The position numbers and the translations under genes were made by a program. A DNA stretch of 64,000 nucleotides, taken from the NCBI RefSeq assembly GCF_026151395.1, contig NZ_JAMQPV010000001.1:372001-436000 (forward strand). Direction: 5' to 3'. Below are positions 28,162 to 37,265 of this stretch, in pieces. Origin of the DNA: Leptospira limi (GTDB taxonomy: Bacteria; Spirochaetota; Leptospiria; Leptospirales; Leptospiraceae). The notes beneath the pieces were generated by a model. That model made no database searches and was not told the DNA's origin. It worked only from the letters and a program-made list of their open reading frames with translations. Position 1 is the first letter of the stretch, and every line of letters starts with the position of its first letter.

Positions 28162-28644
28162 ATGAAACGGTACCAAGGGATGGTATTTTCCCAAGCACGC
28201 AAAGCTTTTTTATCGGAAGAAGAAGCAGAAGATTTCACCCAAGAAGTTTTTCTCAAAGCCTACGAATCCTTAAGCCAATTCCGTGGAGAAGCTCAATTTT
28301 CAACTTGGTTGTTTCAAATCGCAAAATTTCGCTTAACTAAAGTTAGCAAAAAGAAATCTCATCTCATCACTGATTGGACAGAAGACGTATCAACTGTTGC
28401 AGACAAATCAAAACCATCTGTTGCCGAAATTTTAGACAAAGAAGAAACTCATCATACATTACATTCCCTCATTGCAAAACTCCCAAAATCATACCAACTT
28501 CCGATCCATTTGCATTATTTTGAAAACAAACCATTAAAGGAAATTGCTAACGATCTCAATATCAAACTGAATACAATTAAAAGTCATATCTCACGGGGTA
28601 AGGAACTTTTAAGGAAATGGTGGTCTCATGAAATCGAAGGATAA
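28162..28644 (+). CDS. ECF-type RNA polymerase sigma factor (true start upstream)
   Basis: The sigma-70 region 2 (EEEAEDFTQEVFLKAYESL, then FRGEAQFSTWLFQIA) and region 4 (LPKSYQLPIHLHYFENKPLK and a helix-turn-helix with NTIKSHISRGKELLR) are clear. The first ATG gives 160 residues, but the same frame upstream encodes DWNSIQLVLRGDVSQFEVL, the normal beginning of an ECF sigma factor. It remains open back past 28021 with no ATG, GTG or TTG. Translation probably starts at a rare codon or by coupling; AGGAGG at 28012-28017 is followed nine bases later by ATT. The 3' end overlaps the next gene by 17 bp. Confidence 0.88.
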   Translation: MKRYQGMVFSQARKAFLSEEEAEDFTQEVFLKAYESLSQFRGEAQFSTWLFQIAKFRLTKVSKKKSHLITDWTEDVSTVADKSKPSVAEILDKEETHHTLHSLIAKLPKSYQLPIHLHYFENKPLKEIANDLNIKLNTIKSHISRGKELLRKWWSHEIEG

Positions 28645-28984
28645 ACAGATTATTTTTCCTGACGGAATTTTCTCTGAGCCAGATCCACTTCTAAAACACA
28701 TGGAAGTTCCTTCTATCATCAGAGTCAGAGTGTTAAGCCAAATTTTACCTCTTAAGTTTTTATTCTCTTCTCTCTTTGTTTCCTTTTTGTTGTTACTGAT
28801 TCCGTTTGGAACTATGCTTTTTTCCATCCAACAAGATGATAGTTCCATTTATTTACTCCCTCTCCTGATTAGTTCGAGTTTGTTTTTTTGTTTTTATTCC
28901 CTAGTGCTTGGCTTTTTACTCCTCAACACAAGAATTCCTTTTCTGAATGCATGGAAAGAGAAACTTGGATTTGAAGAGGTTTAA
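28628..28984 (+). CDS. small membrane protein co-translated with the ECF sigma factor
   Basis: The 118-residue protein has a short cytoplasmic N-terminus, two strong membrane helices (about 46-65 and 76-99) and a basic tail. The start lies 17 bp inside the sigma gene, so the two are coupled. That is the usual position of an anti-sigma factor, but no zinc-binding anti-sigma motif (HX3CX2C) is present. An unusual anti-sigma factor or membrane tether is possible. Confidence 0.65.
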   Translation: MKSKDKQIIFPDGIFSEPDPLLKHMEVPSIIRVRVLSQILPLKFLFSSLFVSFLLLLIPFGTMLFSIQQDDSSIYLLPLLISSSLFFCFYSLVLGFLLLNTRIPFLNAWKEKLGFEEV

Positions 28985-28990
28985 ACGTTT

Positions 28991-29371
28991 GTGAAAGGTC
29001 TTTTATTTTCCTTCTTATTTTTAATCGTTTCCGCATTGTCTGCAGAACCACTCCCATCAGCAGAAGATTTTTTGAACATGAACCTAGACAAGTCGATCCG
29101 TTTAGTGGAATCTCTTTCCAAAGAAGAGGCAAAGGTTCTTGTCTCCGATTTACGGTCGGAAGTGAAAAAATCCTACCCAAAAGCAGATCATTTTTACTTC
29201 CTCATTTCGCATTTAGAAGAAATCCAAGCGATCGAAAAAGAACAAGCGCGGCTAAGATCGTTACTCTGGGTCTATGTACTCGCTTTCCTATTGTTCACTG
29301 GATTTTTAGGGTTGATACTACTTCGCCAACGAAAAGCAATCCGAGACATCAACCAAATGCTTGGCAAATGA
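28991..29371 (+). CDS. small exported, C-terminally anchored protein
   Basis: The 126-residue protein starts at a GTG six bases after the previous stop. It has a signal peptide (MKGLLFSFLFLIVSALSA), a helical charged periplasmic part (about 20-85) and a C-terminal membrane helix (about 90-111) with a short basic tail. I recognise no family. As the last gene of the sigma-factor operon it could be a sensor or target of that system. Confidence 0.6.
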   Translation: MKGLLFSFLFLIVSALSAEPLPSAEDFLNMNLDKSIRLVESLSKEEAKVLVSDLRSEVKKSYPKADHFYFLISHLEEIQAIEKEQARLRSLLWVYVLAFLLFTGFLGLILLRQRKAIRDINQMLGK

Positions 29372-29386
29372 TCGGGAATCGATTTT

Positions 29387-29415
29387 TTGTCATCATTTTG
29401 TATTCTTTTTGTAAT
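29387..29415 (+). promoter_or_regulatory. predicted sigma-70 promoter for the two-component operon
   Basis: TTGTCA (29387-29392), a 17-base spacer and TGTAAT (29410-29415) match a vegetative -35/-10 pair. This lies 28 bases before the response regulator ATG, whose ribosome site AAAGG is at a spacing of five or six. The assignment is a consensus match only. Confidence 0.35.
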
Positions 29416-29442
29416 GAATCCCTGCTATTTTAAAGGCAATTC

Positions 29443-30117
29443 ATGAAAATATTGATTGTAGATGACGAAGAAGACATTGCCGGCCTCATCCAATTTCATT
29501 TGGAAGAAGAAGGATTCCAAACGGAAGTTTGCCATAATGGAATGGAAGTCCTCCCTCGTTTAGAAAAGAATCTCCCTGATGGCATTATATTAGATTTAAT
29601 GTTACCTGGTATTGGTGGTATGGATCTCTGTAAAAGGATCAAAGAAAAGTACCCACAAATCCCAATCCTAATGGTCACAGCCAAAACGGGTGAAACCGAT
29701 GTGGTACTCGGACTTGAGTTAGGTGCAGATGATTATATCCGTAAACCTTTTAATATCAGGGAACTTGTTGCACGAGTTAGAACAGTTACAAGAAGAACAA
29801 TAGATCCAAACCAAGAAGTACAGGGAACCATAACCACTGGAAAAATCCAAATCAATCCAACGGCTCACAAAGTTTTTGTTGAAGGAACCGAGATTGACCT
29901 AACGTTAATCGAATTTAAATTATTACAGCTGTTTGCCGGAAATCCAGGAGTTGCCTTTTCACGAGACAAACTTTTAGATCGAATTTGGGGCAAAGACGTT
30001 TTTGTCACCGATCGAACAGTAGATGTGAATATCAAACGACTAAGAGATAAATTACTCTCCGAAAAAGAACGACTCGAAACGATCCGCGGAGTCGGTTATC
30101 GATTCCGAGATGCGTAG
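29443..30117 (+). CDS. OmpR/PhoB-family response regulator
   Basis: The 224-residue transcription factor has a receiver (Asp8/Asp9 pocket, phosphoacceptor Asp51, Thr79, Lys101) and a winged-helix DNA-binding domain ending in TVDVNIKRLRDKLL and the typical ETIRGVGYRF. It overlaps the histidine kinase gene by 8 bp, so the two form a cognate pair. The PhoB/PhoP branch is likely, but no phosphate genes are near, so I give no gene name. Confidence 0.92.
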   Translation: MKILIVDDEEDIAGLIQFHLEEEGFQTEVCHNGMEVLPRLEKNLPDGIILDLMLPGIGGMDLCKRIKEKYPQIPILMVTAKTGETDVVLGLELGADDYIRKPFNIRELVARVRTVTRRTIDPNQEVQGTITTGKIQINPTAHKVFVEGTEIDLTLIEFKLLQLFAGNPGVAFSRDKLLDRIWGKDVFVTDRTVDVNIKRLRDKLLSEKERLETIRGVGYRFRDA

Positions 30118-31474
30118 TTTTTTTTCAACACTTCTCCTTCTCAATTGGGGTCTTTTACTTGTACTTTTGACCCTTGCATTGGGTGTATTTTATATTTATG
30201 ATTTGGTTGTCCCAGCCGTAAGACCACTTATCCTATTTGGTTTTGTACTCATTGCTATCTTTGGGACTTTTTATATTTCAACAAACATTGCAATGCGAAT
30301 CACAGATCCTCTTGCAACGGTTGAGAAAAAAACAAAAGAAATCAATGCGGGTGATTTTGGTGTTGAATTGTCATCACCTGACATTCGTGAATTGGCAACA
30401 CTTGCATCCTCCATCAATGAAATGGCAAGGCGACTTAAAGTTCAATTCTTAGATCTTACAGTTGAAAAGGAAAAGTTTAATTATTTACTTCAAAATTTAA
30501 AAGAAGGTGTTTTTGCAATTGATAGAAATCATAAATTTCTATTTTTGAATCGAAATATTGCAGAAACCTTAATTGAAAAAAATTCACAATTCAAAGAATT
30601 TATTCCCTCAATCAAAAACAAAGAACTGCTTAGTTTTATCACCGATAAAATCAAATCGGGAAAAGAAGGAAAAACTGAATTCCAGGATGGACTTCATTTT
30701 TACACAGCAAGAATTTATCCAATTAAATCAGATGCGATGGTTCAATTATATATTGGAGTGATTTCTGATATAACAGAAGACAGACAAAACCAGTTGATAA
30801 GAGAACAATTCTTCCAAAACGCATCCCATGAATTAAAAACCCCAATTACATCTATCAAAGGTTATGCGGAGACTTTAGAATATAAACTAAAACTACCACC
30901 TGATTCAAATGAACGAAAATTTTTGGATGCCATTCTTCGTAACACAGATCGGCTCATACGTATTGTAGAAGATATGTTAACGGTTTCAAGATTAGAAAAC
31001 CACAAAACAGTTTTAAATCTGACTGATGTTTCCATTTTAGAATTGGTCAAAAATGTTTCAGAATCTCTTGGTGTGATTTATTCTCAGAAAAAACAAAACC
31101 TGGTTCTCGACATTCCATTTGACCTAAAGGTTCGAGCAGATCGATTGTTATTGGAAGATTTACTCGTAAATTTGATATCAAACGCTTCTGCTTATAGTCC
31201 AGAAGGTTCCAGTGTCATTGTCAAAGCATCCACCACAGAGGAACAAAATGTGATCCAAGTCATCGACCAAGGCATTGGCATTTCTTCTGAAGATGCAGAG
31301 AGGATCTTTGAACGTTTTTTCAGAGTAGATACCAACCGCTCAAGAAAAGAGGGTGGGACTGGGCTTGGGCTTTCCATTGTAAAACACATTGCAAGGTTAC
31401 ATTCTGGTGAGGTTTCTGTGTCTCCCAATCCAAAGGGTGGATCCATTTTCTCCTTTGTTTTTCCTAAAAAATAG
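30110..31474 (+). CDS. PhoR-like membrane sensor histidine kinase
   Basis: The 454-residue kinase has two membrane helices close together (about 8-30 and 38-58) with almost no periplasmic loop. A HAMP domain (60-112), a PAS domain (about 120-225), HisKA with His240 in ASHELKTP and a HATPase domain with DQGIGIS and GGTGLGLSIV follow. The short external loop suggests that signals are sensed in the membrane or by the PAS domain, as in PhoR. It is translationally coupled to the regulator. Confidence 0.92.
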   Translation: MRSFFSTLLLLNWGLLLVLLTLALGVFYIYDLVVPAVRPLILFGFVLIAIFGTFYISTNIAMRITDPLATVEKKTKEINAGDFGVELSSPDIRELATLASSINEMARRLKVQFLDLTVEKEKFNYLLQNLKEGVFAIDRNHKFLFLNRNIAETLIEKNSQFKEFIPSIKNKELLSFITDKIKSGKEGKTEFQDGLHFYTARIYPIKSDAMVQLYIGVISDITEDRQNQLIREQFFQNASHELKTPITSIKGYAETLEYKLKLPPDSNERKFLDAILRNTDRLIRIVEDMLTVSRLENHKTVLNLTDVSILELVKNVSESLGVIYSQKKQNLVLDIPFDLKVRADRLLLEDLLVNLISNASAYSPEGSSVIVKASTTEEQNVIQVIDQGIGISSEDAERIFERFFRVDTNRSRKEGGTGLGLSIVKHIARLHSGEVSVSPNPKGGSIFSFVFPKK

Positions 31475-31525
31475 ATTCTCGTAAGAGAAGTCCCCGGATA
31501 GAATATTGGTATCCGGTAGGTAATT

Positions 31526-32680
31526 ATGAAGTATCCTTTGGGATTTTACTCCTTTGGCAAAAATATTGGAATCAAAGATACAAGTTTAGATTTTGCTGTG
31601 ATTTATTCTGAAGTTCGCTGCTCAGCGGCTGCGGTATTCACTCGGAATAATTTTCCTGGAGCTCCCATTTATGTTGGCCGTGATCATATCAAAGATGGTT
31701 ACTTACAAGCCATCGTCATCAATTCAAAAAATTCCAATGTCGCAACAGGCGAAAAAGGGATAAAGGATTCGTATCAAATTTGCGAAACATTAGCAAAATC
31801 CTTAGAAATCAAAAAAGAAGATATTTTACCTTCCTCCACGGGAGTAATTGGTGTCCCTCTTCCTATCGAAAAAATTTTAACTGCCTGCACAACTGCCAAA
31901 GAAAACTTAAAACCTGGAAATTTAGATGAAGTAGCTGAAGCCATAATGACGACAGATACAAAGAAAAAAATTTCCTACCGAACTTATTCGCATAACGGAA
32001 ATGAGGGTGTGATGTACGGGATTGCAAAAGGTGCAGGTATGATCGAACCAAATATGGCGACGATGTTATCATATATCCTTTGTGATTTTTTACCTGAATC
32101 AAAAGATTTAAATGGAATTTTAAAACGTGTTGTGGATCAAACATACAATTGTATCACGATAGATTCAGACACTTCCACAAGTGATACAGTTGTATTAATG
32201 TGTTCTGGTAAACTAGGAAGCATCCCAGATCAGGATTTTGAATCTATGTTAAAAGACATAGCTACAGAACTTTCCAAAAAAATTGCTAGAGATGGTGAAG
32301 GCGCGAGTAAATTAATTGAACTAACTGTTAAAAATGGAAGAGACAATCTCCAAGTGACAAAAATTGGAAAATCAATATTAAACTCACCTCTCGTCAAAAC
32401 TGCCATATATGGTGGGGATCCTAATTGGGGACGTTTCATCATGGCAATTGGTAAAGTTTTTGACGAACCAATTCCATATGATCACTTAGAAATCCAATTG
32501 GGAGGGATTTCTGTTAAAGGCGCAAGCAATGAGACCAAATCAAAGTTAGCCGAGTATTTAAAATCGAATGAAGAAATTTTCATTACGGTTGATCTCAATA
32601 CAGGTAACTTTCAAAAAACTTTTTGGAGTTGTGACTTTACGGAAGGATACATCCAAGAAAACGCTTATTACACAACATGA
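31526..32680 (+). CDS. argJ: bifunctional ornithine acetyltransferase/N-acetylglutamate synthase
   Basis: ArgJ transfers acetyl groups between N-acetylornithine and glutamate in arginine synthesis. The 384-residue precursor has the self-cleavage motif KGAGMIEPNMATML, with the nucleophile Thr179 that becomes the N-terminus of the beta chain, and the oxyanion loop SSTGVIG. The length is normal. The stop overlaps the start of the GAF/PP2C-like gene by 4 bp, an unexpected coupling between arginine synthesis and a signalling operon. Confidence 0.96.
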   Translation: MKYPLGFYSFGKNIGIKDTSLDFAVIYSEVRCSAAAVFTRNNFPGAPIYVGRDHIKDGYLQAIVINSKNSNVATGEKGIKDSYQICETLAKSLEIKKEDILPSSTGVIGVPLPIEKILTACTTAKENLKPGNLDEVAEAIMTTDTKKKISYRTYSHNGNEGVMYGIAKGAGMIEPNMATMLSYILCDFLPESKDLNGILKRVVDQTYNCITIDSDTSTSDTVVLMCSGKLGSIPDQDFESMLKDIATELSKKIARDGEGASKLIELTVKNGRDNLQVTKIGKSILNSPLVKTAIYGGDPNWGRFIMAIGKVFDEPIPYDHLEIQLGGISVKGASNETKSKLAEYLKSNEEIFITVDLNTGNFQKTFWSCDFTEGYIQENAYYTT

Positions 32681-33945
32681 GTTTAGCTAAGATAAAAAAT
32701 TCATTGAAATTTTTTTTACCGTCAAGTTACCAATTAAAACTTTCGGTTACTAATTTATTCACTCGTACTGTTTTTATTTTATTAGTGTATGTTTCTTATT
32801 TTATCATCTTAGTTCAAATACCTGAATCCATGTCTTATCGATTGGAATTAGCCCTGCTTTTGACAAGTGCTTTTGCTCTCATTTTATATCTGCCTTTAAT
32901 TGAACGATTAGCGAGGTATATGCGAACAAAGTTTTTATCAGAATATTTGACAGAAGACGCAGAGTCATACCGCCAAGCCATCAAACGATTTAATTTCGAT
33001 GCGTTGATTAAAAATGTTTTTCCCGATATGGTTAAAATTACAGGCAGTCAATCTGGTACGATGGCGGTTTTAACTCAAAATGGAACCTTTGCCTTTCACT
33101 CCTACTTTCGTGGAAGACAAAAAAAATTGAGCCCCACAAAAGACATTTCAGTAAAAGCGAGCTTTCAATCGTTTTTACTAGCCAATCGTAACGGGGCATC
33201 TGTTGCCAATACATTCTCAAATGAAAGCATTAACAATGACTTCATGGAATTACATGCCAATTATATTTATCCATTTATCTTTCGAGAAAAATTATTTGGA
33301 TTCATAGCGGTATCCAATATTCCTAATTCAGACGCCAGTCACAGTTTGTCTTTATTGGCAGGTCAATCTGCACTCACAATCCATAATCATATCCTCTCTT
33401 ATCACATCTCTGAAAATAAAAAGTACCAAAAAGAAGCTGAGTATGCTGTACGTGTCCAAAATTTATTAGAAACAGGAACAATTCCGAATATTCTTGGTTG
33501 GGAGATTACACCGTTCAAACGCACCAATCGAAACTTAATCGAATTTTTCCAAGTAGAAGATGGAAGTTGGTTTTTTGTCATTTTAAATGCAGGAAAATCC
33601 TACCAACACATTGGCATTATTCTTTCTTATATTTTAGGTGTGGTATATTCACAATCTAGATTAAAATTATTGAAGGGTTTTTCTGACATTAAATCTCTAA
33701 TCCAATCCACCTTTCAAAAGTTAGACTGGAAAGAAAACTATGAAATGATCATAGGTAAAATTGGTTATTCTGAACTTTATATTATCCAAGAAGGAAAACA
33801 ATTTAAGATTATCAGAAATTCGGAAGAAGTTGTAGCGAGTATGGGTTGGAAAAATATGATTAGTATGGACAAAGGCCCCATCATCATACAACAGCGTGGA
33901 GAACCTGTATTAAAGTTTAATTTTAAAGAGTTGGAAGTACAATGA
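32677..33945 (+). CDS. membrane GAF protein with degenerate SpoIIE/PP2C domain
   Basis: The 422-residue protein has two N-terminal membrane helices (about 27-48 and 54-73), a GAF-type domain (about 105-240) and a C-terminal region (about 255-422) with the fold pattern of SpoIIE phosphatases. The metal-binding acids are missing: the equivalent of GDY reads NLIEFFQVEDGSWFF, and GDVAGHG is replaced by LNAGKSY. It is probably a pseudophosphatase. It is coupled by 4 bp to the active phosphatase gene downstream and could regulate or dimerise with that protein. Confidence 0.62.
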   Translation: MSLAKIKNSLKFFLPSSYQLKLSVTNLFTRTVFILLVYVSYFIILVQIPESMSYRLELALLLTSAFALILYLPLIERLARYMRTKFLSEYLTEDAESYRQAIKRFNFDALIKNVFPDMVKITGSQSGTMAVLTQNGTFAFHSYFRGRQKKLSPTKDISVKASFQSFLLANRNGASVANTFSNESINNDFMELHANYIYPFIFREKLFGFIAVSNIPNSDASHSLSLLAGQSALTIHNHILSYHISENKKYQKEAEYAVRVQNLLETGTIPNILGWEITPFKRTNRNLIEFFQVEDGSWFFVILNAGKSYQHIGIILSYILGVVYSQSRLKLLKGFSDIKSLIQSTFQKLDWKENYEMIIGKIGYSELYIIQEGKQFKIIRNSEEVVASMGWKNMISMDKGPIIIQQRGEPVLKFNFKELEVQ

Positions 33946-36311
33946 GAGAACTGGCAATCACAATCCTCTCCTCTTTACTATTTTTCCTTATTCTGTTTTT
34001 TTCGATTATTGGAATTCAAAATAGTTCAAGAAAACTTCCCTTTTATTATTACCCATCAGGACTGATTGTTAATATTGGTGAAGAAAATAAAACCCATTGG
34101 GGAAATTCAATTGTCACTTCCGATTTGGAAAGGTTTGAATCCATTGGTGATTTGTCTGGAATAGATTCCTATACATTAAAACTTAAAAACTCACAGGGAG
34201 AAATTTACGAACAAGAATTTAAATTAAAGAATATTCGCAAAACAGATGTTTTGGGTGTCTTTTTTTCTGATCTATTTTTAGCATTTTTTAGTTTAGCAAT
34301 TGCTGTTTATTTTTATTATTCAACTAGAGATGCATTAATATTTGGATTTTTCTTTAATTTTGGATTAATTATATTATCCAATGTATTTGTACTCGCTTTC
34401 AAAAATTCCATATTTTTATTCATTTTAACCTTATATTTAGGAAGTTTTTTACAATACCATTTAATCTATCGCCTTCGAGGGAAAGAAATTAATTCAAAAT
34501 GGTTATTACCACAAGTGTTGATATCTTTCATTATGGCAATGATTGCATCACAAGAGAAGTATGATTTAATTCTGATTGAACGAATAGGAGTTGTTGCACA
34601 TGCAATCACTGTTTTATTTGGATCAATTAATATCATTGCAAATGTCGTTGAGTTGATACGATCAAAACCTCAAGAAGAAGCACTTCTAAAACGATTGGTT
34701 TTAGTATTTTCTATTGTCATCTATGTAGCCTTACCTACAAGTATTTTGTTTTTTGATGGTTATCCTTGGTTTTATGTTCACCGATCATTCTTTATATATA
34801 CATATTTATTATTTATACTAAGTTTTTTCTATGGGACATATCGATATACATTTGTTCCATCGTTTGTAATCTTTACACCTAGTATTATTACTTTAATTTT
34901 AGTTGGTATTATTTTAGGAACCTATATTGGTTCTATTTTTGTCTTAGATTATCTTTTACCCATTCGTTACTTAAGAGATAGATGGGTTTTTAATTTTATC
35001 TTTTTATTTTTGGTAACTGCATATTTAATTCCCCTGAAACTGAAAGTGAAGGAACTTTTTGATTATTGGTTTTTTGAGAAAAATCCAAAACTCAGTGCGG
35101 GTATCAATAAAATCACAGCATTGTTATCTTCTCCATTATCAATGAGAAAAACCATTCTCACGATTAACAAAACTGTGAAGGAAACTGTAAATGTTTCCAA
35201 TTTAATCATCCTTATTCCAGGTGATCAATTTGCAAATACTGATCTCAGAAATATTGATTTTATGAGAATCTCCCCACAATCTGAGATATGGAATTATTTC
35301 AAAAGTACTGATCGTGTCACTGTAACCTCACATTTAGAATATGGAATTGGGCTCAGAGAAACACTTTATAATTTTTTGAAAGGATTACATGTTCAATTGG
35401 CATTTCCAGCTTATGATTCTTCCTCAAACAAAAAGAATATCCAAGCTATGATTTTGATCGGAGAAAAATTAGATAAAAAATATTTTTCAATTGGTGAATT
35501 AAAATTCATTAATGAAGTTGTGAAAATTTCGGGAATGTTACTTGAAAACTATAGTTTATTGGAAGATGAAATTCAAAAACGTAAAATTGTAAGAGATATA
35601 CAAACAGCTTCCATTGTGGACAACACTTTACGTTTGATTTTACCTAGTGAAGTAAAAGGGATTGATTACGGTTATATATCAAAACCCGCTGTTGGTATTT
35701 CTGGAGATTATTTAGACATTATCCCTATTTCTAATACCAAAATGATTGTTTTGTTAGGTGATGTTGCTGGTCATGGACTTGGAACTGGATTTTTAGTGAG
35801 TGCCATCAAGGGTATTGTAAGGGAACAACTTAGAAATGGTACTTCACTGGAAGGATTATTCCGAGAAATTAATTCCTTTTTTCGTGCGAGATACAAAGGG
35901 AATGAATTTATGACCTTACTTGGTGGAATATTCGACTCAACTGAAAATGTATTTAAGTATGTAAATGCAGGTCATCTTTCCTTAATAGAAATGCGTGCTG
36001 ATGGACAAATCAAATTACATTCTAAAACTCAACGAGTGTTAGGTATTTTGGAAACTGATTACCATGTTCAAGAATTAAAACTTTTACCAGGAACCAAACT
36101 ATTCTTGTATTCAGATGGGATTACAGAAGCCTTTAGTGAACGAGATGAAATATTTGGAGAGGAGACTCTTATTGATTTTTTACATTATAATGCAGACAAA
36201 ACGGTCAAAGAACTCCCCTCTTTACTCGACCAAAGAATGACACAATTCAGAGGAAATCGGGAACAATCAGACGATATTACATTTATTGGTCTTTCTTTTA
36301 GCCCCAACTAG
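33942..36311 (+). CDS. membrane PP2C-type (SpoIIE/RsbU) serine phosphatase
   Basis: The 789-residue protein has an N-terminal helix, a small extracytoplasmic domain (about 30-105), seven or eight membrane helices (about 107-365), a GAF-like region (about 385-545) and a SpoIIE phosphatase domain. The phosphatase acids are intact in GISGDYLD, GDVAGHG, YSDGITEA and QSDDITF. Such enzymes dephosphorylate anti-anti-sigma factors in partner-switching pathways. No STAS or RsbW gene is adjacent, but an RsbW-like domain occurs at 9047-9952. It is the last gene of the argJ transcript. Confidence 0.85.
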   Translation: MRELAITILSSLLFFLILFFSIIGIQNSSRKLPFYYYPSGLIVNIGEENKTHWGNSIVTSDLERFESIGDLSGIDSYTLKLKNSQGEIYEQEFKLKNIRKTDVLGVFFSDLFLAFFSLAIAVYFYYSTRDALIFGFFFNFGLIILSNVFVLAFKNSIFLFILTLYLGSFLQYHLIYRLRGKEINSKWLLPQVLISFIMAMIASQEKYDLILIERIGVVAHAITVLFGSINIIANVVELIRSKPQEEALLKRLVLVFSIVIYVALPTSILFFDGYPWFYVHRSFFIYTYLLFILSFFYGTYRYTFVPSFVIFTPSIITLILVGIILGTYIGSIFVLDYLLPIRYLRDRWVFNFIFLFLVTAYLIPLKLKVKELFDYWFFEKNPKLSAGINKITALLSSPLSMRKTILTINKTVKETVNVSNLIILIPGDQFANTDLRNIDFMRISPQSEIWNYFKSTDRVTVTSHLEYGIGLRETLYNFLKGLHVQLAFPAYDSSSNKKNIQAMILIGEKLDKKYFSIGELKFINEVVKISGMLLENYSLLEDEIQKRKIVRDIQTASIVDNTLRLILPSEVKGIDYGYISKPAVGISGDYLDIIPISNTKMIVLLGDVAGHGLGTGFLVSAIKGIVREQLRNGTSLEGLFREINSFFRARYKGNEFMTLLGGIFDSTENVFKYVNAGHLSLIEMRADGQIKLHSKTQRVLGILETDYHVQELKLLPGTKLFLYSDGITEAFSERDEIFGEETLIDFLHYNADKTVKELPSLLDQRMTQFRGNREQSDDITFIGLSFSPN

Positions 36312-36326
36312 CCGATACTTAAACCG

Positions 36327-37208
36327 ATGATGGCAGAAAAACCCGTTAAATTTGTCATTTTTTTATCGCTCATCCTTAGTTTAGTCGCGTTTTGGGACCA
36401 CCAATTCACTTCGTACTTAAAAGAGTTTGTGGTTTTGATTCACGAAATCTGCCATGCAACGGCCGCACTTTTTAGCGGTGGTGTTGTGAAAGGAATCACT
36501 CTTCACGGTAATGAAGGTGGAGAGACCATAGCAGTTCCTGCATCCTTTCGAGGTTCTTTTATCTTAGTCGTATCGGCAGGATACATTGGATCATCCATTG
36601 TTGGAGCATTTTTGTTACGTTTGGGTTTCCAAGGCCGACATGCTCGCCAAACAATGATTTTGTTTGGTTTGTTTTTGATTTCTGTCAGCGTGTTGTATTC
36701 AAAATTAGGTGATCTAGCTTATTTTACAGGTATTTTCTGGGGAGTTGGGATTTTAGTTTTAGGAATGTTAGGTGAAACTACCTCGATCCTTTCCCTCGTT
36801 TTTTTAGGTACTAGCATTTCATTGTATTCTTTATATGATTTATCTGATTTTGCGGAACGGCTCGCAGAAACCGATGCGGGAATCCTTGCCTTTTGGATGG
36901 CAGGCCTTGGACCTGAAGATTTACAAAATGAAGAAATTCCAACAGTGGTTTTGATATTGGGATATTTGATCGCAACACTTTGGTCTTTGCTTAGCATTGG
37001 GATCATTTTTATGTCTCTCCGAACTTCTCTTTCTCACGATGAAGTCCACCATTCTCCAGATCCTGTGGAACAATTTGAACGATTCCCTGGAGAACTCTCA
37101 CCAGAAGCCAAACTTTGGTTGGAAAAACGGGGGGTTGATCCAGAAAGTGGGATCGTTTTACCTCCAAATTTCTTCTTAGACCCTCCATCGAAAGACAACC
37201 AAGGTTAG
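36327..37208 (+). CDS. M50B-like membrane metallopeptidase
   Basis: The 293-residue protein has about seven membrane helices and the zinc motif HEICH (His39, Glu40, His43) in VLIHEICHATAALFSGG, typical of the M50B-like group. Such proteins may cleave membrane substrates, though few are characterised. Two adjacent ATGs (36327, 36330) can serve as the start. The charged C-terminal tail is cytoplasmic. It follows the phosphatase gene after 15 bp and is followed by a hairpin. Confidence 0.8.
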   Translation: MMAEKPVKFVIFLSLILSLVAFWDHQFTSYLKEFVVLIHEICHATAALFSGGVVKGITLHGNEGGETIAVPASFRGSFILVVSAGYIGSSIVGAFLLRLGFQGRHARQTMILFGLFLISVSVLYSKLGDLAYFTGIFWGVGILVLGMLGETTSILSLVFLGTSISLYSLYDLSDFAERLAETDAGILAFWMAGLGPEDLQNEEIPTVVLILGYLIATLWSLLSIGIIFMSLRTSLSHDEVHHSPDPVEQFERFPGELSPEAKLWLEKRGVDPESGIVLPPNFFLDPPSKDNQG

Positions 37209-37239
37209 TCCTTATCGCAAATTTTCATTTGCGTAGGAC
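37208..37239. promoter_or_regulatory. stem-loop between the M50-like and UXS-like genes
   Basis: CGCAAAT and ATTTGCG form a perfect 7-bp stem around TTTC, enclosed after a small internal loop by GTCCT and AGGAC. There is no T-run on either strand, so it may be an RNA processing or weak termination element. Confidence 0.3.
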
Positions 37240-37265
37240 ACCGACTTCACAAATATAGAATCTCA

